64,000 nt of DNA, taken from contig JAKSYS010000207.1 of NCBI GenBank assembly GCA_022925895.1, forward strand, positions 25,149-89,148. The letters are read 5' to 3'. This document shows positions 32,642-42,527 of the stretch, one piece after another; positions within the stretch are counted from its first letter, which is position 1; every line of letters begins with the position of its first letter. Below the pieces are notes generated by a model. The model ran no database searches and had not been told where the DNA came from. It was given only the letters and a program-made list of their open reading frames with translations. Source of the stretch: Fragilaria crotonensis. Taxonomy: Eukaryota; Bacillariophyta; Fragilariophyceae; Fragilariales; Fragilariaceae. Position numbers and translations under genes: made by a program.

Positions 32642-33697
32642 GAAATTATGATGAATATCTTCGGTTCCACATCAACGGATCACAACTTCGAGTATACATG
32701 CAGGATCGGTTCAAATGGACCAACAGCACATGGGACATCATTGATCACGTGCATTTCGGAAAACACTTCCGATCTCTGAGCTCCCGTCAACAAGTCACCC
32801 ATATGAAATATGTGCACAACCAACAGCCTCTGGGATACAGACTCTTGCACCGCGCCGCCATTAAGTCTCCGACAATCGCTCTTTGTCCATGCTGTTCCAC
32901 TGAGGTTGAGACGCAAACACATTTTCTCCTCTGCCCTGATCACCCCTCACGCAAGCTCCTCCTCAAGACGTTCACAAAGTTCCTGCATGCTCTTGGCCCA
33001 CACTCCATATACTACGTGTTCACAGCAGCCATCAACCACTGGTTCACCGACAGCAATGTACCATTTGAGGCAGATCTTCGCGGACTCCCTGCGCATATGC
33101 ACGCTACGATACACAAAGCACTTCACGAACAATCCTCATCGGATGGGAACCAGCAGTTAAGGGTTTCTTAAGCTCAACATGGCACTCACTCGCATCTCTC
33201 CACATGGACAATCCGCTTTTAAATAACTGGGTACTCGGCACACAAACCATGCGAGATATCCTCAAGGCTCTTCACTCTTTGACAAGCGACCTCTGAAAGC
33301 GCGCAATTCGGTCATACACGACAAAGACCACCACGAAAAGGCCACGCGACGTACAGCCGAGCAAGTGGAAATCCAACATTACTACGACAACCGCCATCTC
33401 CTTCCTACCGTCGATCAACACTACTGCGACCGGCCCATCAACACCATATTAAATTCCACCCAGTCTGTTCGCCGTAGGTGGCTTCGACAAGTCCACCGTT
33501 CTCGAGCCACTAGACTACACGACAATGCTCTTCAACAGACGGTTACTCAATATTTCCCAAGACGAACTATCAGTACGACTAACCCGGTGCCAGGACAAGC
33601 CATAACACAGCCGGCAGCCATGCATCCTGATCCACTACCACCAGCGGCACCTCCCCCATCTCAGATGTCCATCCTTCGGTATTTCACTTTACGATAA
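32642..33697 (+). pseudogene. LINE ORF2: CCHC finger and C-terminus with PIP-like motifs
   Basis: 32698-33171 carries a CPCCSTEV...HFLLC finger (C-x2-C, H-x4-C). The frame then changes near 33135 and again near 33292 into the final frame ending at 33697. That tail has two PCNA-binding-like motifs, QQTVTQYF (33533-33556) and QMSILRYF (33662-33685); the second fits Q-x-x-[ILM]-x-x-[FY]-[FY] exactly and is three residues from the end. Confidence 0.6.
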
Positions 33698-33816
33698 GTC
33701 AGATACTTCCAGCTCTACGCCAGTCTGAAATATGATCTGGCCAAGACAGGGTACAAAGTTAGTTGCTGCGAAAGCTTCTAGTATGTTGATAACCTTTATA
33801 ATTTGTTCTTTCTCTC

Positions 33817-33833
33817 TCACGATCCTCATTTCC
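33817..33833. repeat. LINE target-site duplication, right copy
   Basis: TCACGATCCTCATTTCC, identical to 24735-24751. Confidence 0.9.
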
Positions 33834-36170
33834 TTCTCAATGGCATCGCGCCAAAAGGTAGTCCCCGTTCTGCGATCGATCGTTAGCGCCTCCGCCACTG
33901 TCTTTGGCAGTTCGACGCCATACTTGTGTGACCGCAGCCAATACTTGGTTGACTTAACCTTCTTGATAACACGATCCCGCCGACGCAATACATCTTGCAC
34001 CCACCAAGCGAATGCAGGTTCTTCTGCAATCTTGTTGGCGACTGCGTACTCCGCCACGTCGACAGGATTCGCTTCTTTCAAGTCCTTTAACGGAATCCAA
34101 TCCGTACTGCCATCCTTCCAAGAGACCAAGAGTTTCCAACCCCTTGTCGTCAACTTGGGACGACGCTGCCCATGGCGGTTCACAATGAAACCGTCGTCCT
34201 TTGACAGTGCCGATCCATCTTTCTTGTGGTCGGTGATCTCTTGCAAAATGGCGAAGTGGCGACCCTCATCGTCCACCTGTGAATATAAGTTCTCGGCAAT
34301 CACATTCGCGGCATATGTCGCAGTCAACCCATCTGGAAACTCAACCTGGTACTCCCGGGTGTCCAAGATAGGATTCGAGTGCCGCATGCCAAGTGGATTA
34401 CCGTCCCTCCCGTGCATCCGACCAACAACCTTCGCGCGTACCACGTCTTCGCCACGTGGCAGGAGCACGCTTGCCGAAATAAACTCGTCCATCGACTCAG
34501 GCGTGTAGTCGTCTGCCTCCTTCCTGGTGGCTGACTCTGGTTCGAGCGGTTCGAGGTCGTCTTCCGCATCTCGTTCCGCCTCCTGAACTTCCTCGATCGA
34601 CGGGAACAACCCGTCGAAGTCGTCATCAACCTCCGATTGGCGTTTACTGTCGCCGATCTTTTCTTGCACATGTTCGTCGAAGCGTTCCTTTGCGTCGATC
34701 GTGTGCTGCATTCGCTCGATCTCGTCCCCGATCAGAAAGACCGTTGACCTTGCGATTGGGCGGCAGGAGATCGGCAATACCCAATGGCAGTTGCCACTCC
34801 CAATTCCTCTTGCTGGACCCAACCATCGACCAAGCTTCACCTCTCCGTCATGATCCATGTAATGTACCCATTGGTACCAACTGAACTGGACGTACATCGA
34901 GATGTCGGGCGTGTCTCCATCCACCCTCTCCGCCGGAACACGACCATTTAAAACCGGCGTATCGTGCGCCGTCAGTCGCCTCGTCCCAGCGTACCATTCG
35001 CCGCAGAAGCACCAAGTCCGCTTCGGCGATCCTCCAGACTGCATGAACCGTCGAATTCCACGTTTGATAGCGCGAATGGAACTCTCCGCCTTGTTCTGCC
35101 ACGGACTATAAGGCTCCGTCAGCGTCTGGCGGATCTGGTAGTCCCGGACGACGTCCTGCCAGTGCCTTGTTCTCTGCTCCAAGGCGCCATCCAAAATCAG
35201 CCAAGAACCCGGAACCCCAGACTCTTGGATGAAGCCGAGTAGTCCCCGTGAGGCGTCCGCCTTCGACTTCAAAGGGTAGAACTCGTCGTACCCGTACCCG
35301 TCCGTGAAAACTTGGGCACAGGTATATCCACGCAACGAAGTCGTCGGAGAGAACATCGTATCCGTATAAAACTTCCCCGACAATCTTGGATAACGTATCG
35401 CCTGCTGCCTTGTCTTGAATCGCCGCGACACTGGATGCACATACTTCCTCACTCCGACTTGCGTCGTAACCTCCAGCGTTCGCTTCGCGGTCTCCAATCC
35501 CAATCCCCAACGCTTCGCCAGAACCTCCTTCGTGATAACGGAATCCGGTGACGACGTCGCCACTGCATAAAGCTCATGCTCCGAACCGATCATGCAGATC
35601 CCATCTCCTCTCAAGTCGCCGCCTGAGACTTGCACCATTTCCTCGAGTCGCTCCGCCAATAAGCCGTCGTCTGCACTTGCGACAGCCAAAATTTCCCTCG
35701 GAGCCATCAAACTCATCACTTCGTGCAGGTTTCCCCGCGTTCCTGTCCCCGAAAGCTGCATCGTGGTGTTGACCATAGAAACATTGAAATCGCTTTGCTC
35801 GCGGAGTTGGTTCTCAGCCTGACGAAAGTGTGGTGATCTAGGATCCCACGCCGCATCAGACGTCATTTCCAGCCGCGTACAGTTGGCAATCTCATCGTCA
35901 GTTGGTCTTCTTGAAGTAAAATACGAGACCACGCCCTCCATCTCCAAGGGAATCCTCAGCTTCGAATCCGGGAAGGATATATCGTGCGGTGAGTCAGCAT
36001 CAAATTGCTGAGGAGTATCACAAACAGAAAGCCCAAAGACTCTTAGTTGATTGGGACAAAGGAGTGACACAGGTAACCATTCTCCTAAGAATAAACATTC
36101 GTTGAAGATCAACAAATATGTCTCCCCATCGGTCGGGCAATCATACGCCATTGCTGACGACACAAGTGGA
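33817..36170 (-). mobile_element. Copia-C, 5' half (gag and protease missing)
   Basis: Copia-C sequence is recognisable up to about 36165, where PLVSSAMAYDCPTDGETYLL matches the post-protease region of F and G. Upstream of that (to the right) the sequence becomes Copia-E on the opposite strand. No protease, gag or 5' LTR of C is found, so C was truncated at or before the junction. Confidence 0.75.
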
Positions 36171-36202
36171 CATTGAAGATTGTCCTGTGGCAGATGTACC
36201 AC
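33817..36202 (-). CDS. pol: Copia-C integrase with chromodomain-like tail
   Basis: Coding is genuine from about 36165 to 33817; beyond that the frame reads antisense LINE to 33689. The post-protease region has PNQLRVFGLSVCD. Integrase core: FYTDTMF (Asp), LILDGALEQ (Asp) and NKAESSIRAIK (Glu), all three catalytic residues present. After an acidic linker comes a 60-residue block GWKLLVSWKDGSTDWIPLKD...EYAVANKI that resembles a chromodomain (aromatic cage W, W, Y), also present in F and G. It ends FWRDAIEKEMRIV, continuing into the RT half at 24751. Confidence 0.8.
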
Positions 36203-37390
36203 TCACAGAGATATATGACACCGGAAATGCGACATTAATTGATGACTACCTTTCTGTGTTGAAGAGATACGTTGTCCAGCAGATCGAAGACACCATTTGG
36301 TTGGATGACCAATCAACCACTCCGCTCTTTGATGCTGGCTTCCCAATTTTTCATCGGAAGGCAGATGGTGCGGTTCAGTCACTACGCAGGCCAGCACTAC
36401 AACGCCTGATCGATCAAACTATTCGGAATCGCCCAAATGTTACTGACCTCGTCCGCGTCGAGATCTTGATTCGTTTCCAGATTCCCATCTCAAAGCTCCC
36501 ACGTCAATCGCGTTCCCCACCCACTATTCCTTCCGTGGTCGGGGGTTTGAACGACGACGAAAGTGATCATCGAGAATCCCAGACGGGAGTCTCTGGACTT
36601 CAATCATCCGCTCCGCAAGACAACCCGGCGCCCACAGCAAACAGAAGTCCAAATGAAACCGATCTACAATTCATTGGACCTCCACTCCTCGACGACGCCA
36701 CGGGCCCCCCAGACGAGACTACGGAACGGACGAACACCGCAGGGTCCAACTTTCGAGGAATGCCCATCAACATTCCCGAACCTGCGAACAGGGCCCGGCC
36801 TCGCTTCGACGACGAGATGTCATATCACACCGGACAAGTTGGGCGCCCAGGGTATCGCGACACCACCGAACCTCGCGGACCACGTGGTCGACTAGCTTTC
36901 CAAGCGGAAGACGGCGGTACTCCTCGAACTCAGTTCACCCATGCTTCCGGACACACTGCAAATTCGCATGCGCCGATCACGCATGGGGCCGAGTCTTTTG
37001 AGGACTACATGCAACAGTTCATGTCCTCCGAAGTCAAGTACAAAGATTTTCGCAAAACTGTTGTTCAGAAATATGACTCTTCGCGCCAAGATTCTTTCGT
37101 CCACTGGTATAAACTATTCTGTGCAACTTGCCTGCAGTGGGGTCTATGGTGTCCGCCATACGAATCTGTGGAACCAGACAACATCCACGGTTGTTGGTGG
37201 TCCCTGCTCCCTGCATCAGTCCGAACCCAAGAAGCGTTCATGTCTGCATTGCTATACGGCGTCTTGTCTCAAGACACCGTCTTCCCAGTCGGCAGCCGAG
37301 AGCATAGCGCAGTTCAAGGTTGCACCGCAAACGCTGGATACGACGCCTTGTCGAACGAGATCGCCGCACTGGTCGAACAGAAGATGCCCT
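36170..37390 (+). pseudogene. gag: Copia-E gag, N-terminal part
   Basis: The frame opens at ATG 36118, but the first ~17 codons are antisense Copia-C sequence, so this ATG is accidental and the real start is missing. A capsid-like region follows a P/S/D-rich linker; FEDYMQQFMSSEVKYKDFRK and FVHWYKLFCATCLQWG near 37000-37150 are typical copia capsid text. Near 37390 the phase changes to the frame carrying the zinc knuckle, while the first frame runs on to 37677 without meaning. Confidence 0.65.
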
Positions 37391-38764
37391 TCCGTTTCAT
37401 CTCACCATGTCGCAGCTTGCCACGACTTTCGTTCAATACTCCATTGAGATCGGACGCGACGTCACGGCACCACCTCCGTCCAACACAAGGGACCGTTATT
37501 CGTCATCGACCCCCATCATACGTCGCATCGAAGCCGCTCCTTTGTCCGCTGACGCCCTTTCAGGGACACCCAATTCGTTGGGCGAACAAGATATGGATCT
37601 TCTCGTCCGCGCCATGTCACACAATCAGGCCGCATCTGCTGCCTGTATCGGGTGTAATCAACCAGGGCACACGCTGACGGACTGTAATCGCTTTGTAGAT
37701 TACATTGTTGCCGAAAGTCTCGGACAACGACACCCGCAGTTGAAACATCAGGTCACCGCCGCCCACTCCCAGTTCCGGAGTCGCATCAACATGCGTAACG
37801 CCGATGGCCGCCCTCCTGCCGCACTCGCGCGTTCCGTTCGCAGCATTGTCACTCATGCGGCGTCCACCACGTTGGCAACCAATGACGATGCAGACGCATC
37901 TTCATATCCCAGCGGTACTGGCTCATCGCAACCCACTGACGTCGATGACGACAAGCCTCCCGACGGATATCAACTCAACGCTCTACGTGGTTCCTTCCCT
38001 GCTTCATCCGAGGACTTCGAGATGTGTTTCGTCGATGCCGACCCGAGATCATGTATCCTTCCTGATGTCTTGCTACCGTTCTTCAAGTCCGTCTGTAGCA
38101 ACGCACTCCCATTTCATACACCGGGAGACGTACTCGCGATTGACTCCACCAGCTTCCTGTTTCGCCGCCTCTCCGAAACATATGATCCCGAATCTCGCGC
38201 CGTCTTCGCACACGCCGATAATGGATCCATGGCCTGTACGACAAGCAATGCCTCCCTTCTCTTCTCGTACCGCCCCCTGTCCAGCACGAGCTCCAAGGTC
38301 CGCCTCTTTGATGCTGGAAGCCATTCGCATCATCCTGATGGTGTCGATTCCTCTGCCTTCCTGCTGCTCTTGTTCCGTCCCTCGCTGACAATGTCTCCTC
38401 GGATCTGGTCTCCACATCCACCACGCCATGCCGTGTGTTCGTACACACGTACCACACCGCCTCCATCCCTGGCGTCATCATCAGTCACTGCGCGATCGCC
38501 AAACAGTTCGCTTCCGATGGCTACAGCATGACCAGTTCTGAAGACCGCGTCGGTATGATCCGCTTCCCTCATCGAACTCCGTCCGCCGCTACAGAGGATA
38601 TATGCACCCGCCTCCAACCTACTCGTCTCCTTGGTGGTCTCACCTTCACCGATTCCTTGTCGCTCCCCTCGCCGGCTGATCGCCTTGCACCCTTGCCCGG
38701 CGGGTCCGACCGTTTCATTGTTCGATCGTTGCTCACCGCCACTCCTGAGGCCCCGACGCCGTGA
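37390..38764 (+). pseudogene. gag: Copia-E nucleocapsid and protease
   Basis: Frame 37320-38531: CCHC knuckle CIGCNQPGHTLTDC near 37655, then a protease-like block with ADNGSMACTTS (about 38215) replacing the usual DSG/DSH. The phase changes near 38360; VRVFVHTYHTASIPG and GMIRFPHR continue to TGA 38762-38764, which interrupts the link to the integrase frame in the same phase. Confidence 0.65.
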
Positions 38765-39877
38765 TACTTTCCGGCCCTGAACATGCAACCTGATCCACAT
38801 CCCATCTCCATGTATCCCGAGTTCCATGACGATACCTCCCCATCCATGCAGGTCTTTCTCGTCCATTCCCTCGGCCGGTCTGCCCTACGCATGCTTTGGC
38901 ACCAGCGTCTCGGCCATCTGAACTTTCGCCGGCTCTCTGAGTTACACAAGCACACCCGTGGCATGCCTGCTCTGTCCCTCCCCGATACCATCGATGAGTG
39001 CGCTGTCTGCATGGCTTCGAAGCTTTGCAAGACTCCAGGTGGACACTCCAACACCATGACCGCCACCGAGTGTCTCCAAGGTCTCGGCATCGATTTTGCT
39101 TTCATGGTACAAAAGAGCGCCGATTCCAAGCGTTTCGACAACTTGGTCGGACATAATGGAGAGACTTGCTATGTCCTCATTACCGACCACTTCAGTGGCC
39201 GTTTGATCGGTCGCGCATTCGCCACCAAAGCCCCGCATGTGGATTGGTTGAATCAGTGGCTCGCCAACAATGCCCCCGCATGTAACGGCAAATATGTCCG
39301 GATGGATGGTGGTGGAGAACTTGGGCGCTGCCGCGAAATCCTTGATACTTTCGCCAACTTTGGTTACCAAACCCAGCTCACAGGTCCCAACTCCTCCCAC
39401 CATAATGGGCCCGGCTAACGTCCCCATCAGACTATTGGTGATGCCCTGCGTGCCATGTTGACCGGCGCCAGTCTCCGTCCTGCTTTTTGGCCGTACGCGT
39501 TCTATCATTTCGTACGCCTGCACAATTTTATTCCACATGGCGCCCGAATGTCCAGTCCCCATGAGTTGTGCGGCGGCGAACTTCCCGATTTGTCCAAACT
39601 ACGCACCTTCGGTTGCCGTGTTCACGTGCGTCCCACTACGACACGCTATGGACGTGTCGTTCCAAAGTCGCGCCTCGGTGTTTTTCTTGGTTATTCTCGC
39701 ACTCTCAAAATCCTGTATTATTTTGATCTCGCGAGTTCTCTTGTCAAAACGGCCACACACGCTCGTTTCGACGAAGGAATGAACGATCTCGCGGATGCCC
39801 CCCCAATGTCCAGGCTCTCCGCCTCTTGGCTCCCAACGGTGTCGTCCCTGCCGACCGCCCTTCTTTGTCTCCCATGA
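38765..39877 (+). pseudogene. pol: Copia-E integrase, catalytic Glu codon is a stop
   Basis: HHCC zinc-binding region (WHQRLGHLNF ... CAVCMASK) followed by the core: Asp in GIDFAFM and Asp in VRMDGGGELG. At NSSHHNGPG the next codon is TAA (39416-39418), where the family has GAA for the catalytic Glu; the frame continues as RPHQTIGDALRAML. Downstream FGCRVHVRP and LGVFLGYSRT are normal. A C7 run at 39797-39803 then shifts the phase. Confidence 0.8.
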
Positions 39878-40406
39878 ACCTTGACGTCACCGACGATCCG
39901 TTTCATCGCCTCGACTCCATCACGCAGGCCATCAGATGTGATCACCCGACCCTTGGTTTCGAGATCTCCGCTTGCCACATTCGCAAACGCGGTTATCTGT
40001 CCGGCATTGCCCCCAGTACCTCGGCCGCCCGCATCCGCAACGTGCGACGCAAATACATCGGTGCTTATATCGTGTCTGTTGATGGCACCTCCGTTTTCTC
40101 GTGCGAGTCCATTGTCCTCGCTTTGACGAGCGTCGCCGCCTCCGACGCTGCCTCATTCACCATTATCTTCGCGCCCGACCGCTACATCCCTGTCAACGCT
40201 CGCCCGAACGACAGCCCGCTTCATTTGTCTGTCGACCAGCTTCGCCTCATCGACACTCTTCGCGCTCCTACCTCCCCCGTCCCTGCGGCTCCTCCACTCC
40301 CAAACGCAGCAGCACCGGAGCCCCGTATCGCAATCATGATGCATGAGCCCCTTCCACACGACCAGCTCCTGCTCATGATGCGCAGTCTGAATACTACCGC
40401 TTTTGG
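39826..40406 (+). CDS. pol: Copia-E pol linker region
   Basis: Between integrase and RT: FEISACHIRKRGYLSGI and GAYIVSVDGTSVFS near 39960-40090 are typical of this copia lineage. The frame ends exactly at the Copia-F insertion (TTAFG at 40391-40406) and resumes at 47073 with TEEEQALG. Confidence 0.7.
40403..40406. repeat. Copia-F target duplication, left
   Basis: TTGG, repeated at 47069-47072. Confidence 0.75.
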
Positions 40407-40600
40407 TGTTTAATGCTGGTCGTACTGTCTACTGTACTATCGGTGGGTCATTATATCGATCCGGACTCGTGATTCAGTCATTATGTGAACGTAACGTGTA
40501 TCTTTATATATTATATTATAATATTGTTTTAACCTGTTGTTATTGATCTTCTTGCTTGTGTGGTAAGTGTTTCTTTGGACATGACGGCTTATCTTAAACA
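40407..40600 (+). repeat. Copia-F 5' LTR
   Basis: 194 bp, TGTTTAATGCTGG...CTTATCTTAAACA, with 7-bp terminal inverted repeats TGTTTAA/TTAAACA. An AT-rich core (TATATATTATATTATAATATT near 40507) may include the promoter TATA. Confidence 0.95.
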
Positions 40601-40949
40601 GTTTATCAGACCCAGTGAATTGAGAAAGATATGAGAACGAGGAGTTGCGTTTTGAAAAGACGACACCCATGTGTTGCCATCCCTCGGATAAACGGACGAG
40701 GTGATGCTATGACATGGCATTGTATGAGCGATTAAGGTAGGCCACCGTCATGGGGTCGCTCAGCCGGTCATAGAGCATTGGTCTGGGTTCCAGCCTTTGC
40801 GTTTGTACGTACAAGCCAGAGACGGATCATCTCTTGGCGCGATGTTGACTCCATGGTCACGGCGGTCACAATATGTTGTCCGAAATCGCTGGTATTCGCA
40901 CGCACGTAGGAGTGGTATTGACACCCTCTCGTAAATTGACACAGACATC
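40601..40949 (+). other. Copia-F leader: primer site and conserved block
   Basis: GTTTATCAGACCC directly follows the LTR; Copia-G has GTTCATCAGACCC at the same place. TATCAGACCC would pair with the 3' arm of a tRNA ending GGGUCUGAUA, compatible with an initiator Met tRNA (TGGTATCAGA in other copia elements), though the first three bases do not match. A 29-bp block at 40730-40758 (GATTAAGGT...CATGGGGTCG) is conserved in the G leader with three mismatches. Confidence 0.5.
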
Positions 40950-42521
40950 ATGGCAGAAATTCCCATCGTCGTTGATCTTGAAGCGATGTTCCTGGGTTGG
41001 AACATCAGCCGATGCGTTTTATTCTTCACGTGTGTGGATTGAGGGATATCCTCCCAAACTCGACTTATTGAGTATGAAGGGTTGGAGTCTGTTGAGGAGC
41101 TAGCCAACTATACGGATTCTGAGTTGGACTCCATGGCGGACCGCAATTCTAAACGTTCCCCTGCGGCTACTAGAGTTTTGATGGGTTTAGCTCGCACAAA
41201 GAAGTTGAAGGCAGTCAAGTTCTGGGTTAACAAGAAACTCCGCGAGGATGCTCCATGTGATCTAACGGAGTTGAATGATGCCAAGATTGCCCAACTCATT
41301 CGTGAAATGTCCTTGGTTAAGGAAGGCAAGGAGTCTGACTCAAAGCTGTATTATCCTGACGCGTTTAACGCAAGTGATTATAAGAATTGGATAAAGAAAG
41401 TGACAAATTATCTTGACTCGAGGAAGGGTAAAGCTGGTGTGCCCTTGAGCTATGTTATTCGCCCTGCTGATGCCGATCCTAATGATGCGCCAGATGAGTA
41501 TACTCGCACGTTATGGGCGGTATCGTTCGACACCCCGCAATACATTGAAGACAATCGTGAGGTTTATCACTTGTTCAAAGACTTATTGACAAAGACAGAC
41601 GGTGCAACCTGGTTTGAAAAGGTAAGCGATGGTGATGGACGTGCCGCGCATTTGCTCTTACGCGAACATTATATTGGAGAGGCGCACGATATGAGGCGTG
41701 CAGCTTCGGCAAATGCGAAATTGGAAGCGCTTTTCTGGAAAAGTGAAGCTGCATTTCCATTCGAGAAATATTTAACCCGGATGAATGAGGCGTTCAAAGA
41801 ATTGGAAGATGCAGGGCAGCCCATGTATGAGCAACAAAGGTACAGTTCCTTCTTCGCAGCATACGTTGTGACGATATTCAGGTTCAGACGACTATGGGAA
41901 TTGTACGTGATAAGTACTTGGCTGATTTTGATGCCGCGTGTATCACACTTTCCCGAACGGTCTCGAGTCGATTCGCACTATCCGAACCAGGTAAGAACAA
42001 CAAACGATCGATTGGTGCCACAACGTCGACCAAGTCTCGTGGAGGCGGCAGTCGTGGGAGTGGACGCTCCGGTAATCGCGGTGGCGGCCGTGGCGGTGGG
42101 GACAAAAGTTGAAAGTTGTAATGAACGGAGTTGATGTATCCGATATCAATCGAAACTTTACAAGTGATGAGTGGGAGAAATTGAGAACATGTGGAGGCAT
42201 TGCTTATATTCATCAGCGTCGTGAATACCTAGCCAATCGCGGTGGTTCGGGTCGCTTCGACGGCCGTGGAGGTGGTTATGGACGCGGTGGCGGCCGAGGA
42301 TACGCGGACCGTGGCTCGTACGGCGGGCGCGGTGGCGGCCGATACACAAACGACAACCGTACAAGCGACCAGCCACGCGCGATTGCGGCGACCGCGGCAA
42401 ATTCGTCAACAGAGGTCGTTGAATATGACGCTGATGCTCGAATGCGCCGGCCCGTGCTCCGGCTGCTGGAGGTGATCGTGGTGGAAAAGCGGGTGCTCGA
42501 TTCGGGCCCCGACGTGAGTAT
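40950..42521 (+). pseudogene. gag: Copia-F gag, five apparent frameshifts
   Basis: By comparison with the intact 509-residue Gag of Copia-G the start is ATG 40950. The largest open piece is 41082-42134 (QTRLIEYEG, SMADRNSKR, LYYPDAFNASDYKNW, LSYVIRPA). Phase changes lie near 40983, 41068, 41838, 42110 and 42440. Gly/Arg-rich (RGG-type) segments replace a zinc knuckle as the nucleic-acid-binding part. It ends RFGPRREY then TGA at 42522-42524. Confidence 0.75.
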
Positions 42522-42527
42522 TGACTT
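42522..42527 (+). promoter_or_regulatory. Putative UGA-CUU readthrough site between gag and pol
   Basis: TGA CTT lies in the pol frame, with gag ending RFGPRREY immediately upstream and LVSPTPCK immediately downstream. Copia-G has RFGPRRNE-TGA-CTG-VTSTSG in the same place and Copia-H TGA-CTC. UGA followed by CUN is a leaky termination context. Confidence 0.6.

Larger units (their letters stand above)
24752..33816 (+). mobile_element. APE-type LINE, 9065 bp, in Copia-C
   Basis: Full-length by its flanks: exact 17-bp duplications on both sides, a 5' UTR of ~95 bp, ORF1, then ORF2 with endonuclease, RT, RNase H and a CCHC finger. The 3' end is T-rich (...TTTGTTCTTTCTC) with no poly(A). The RNase H and apurinic endonuclease suggest the I-like superfamily. 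ORF2 carries about seven frameshifts, so this copy is dead or imperfectly sequenced. Confidence 0.9.

Noticed and set aside
36118-36170. ATG 36118 as the true start of Copia-E gag
   Set aside because: The first codons are the antisense of Copia-C coding sequence; the real start is missing.
37803-38866. Several overlapping frames on both strands within Copia-E
   Set aside because: They are alternative phases of the GC-rich gag/protease region; only the phase with the zinc knuckle and protease text is meaningful.
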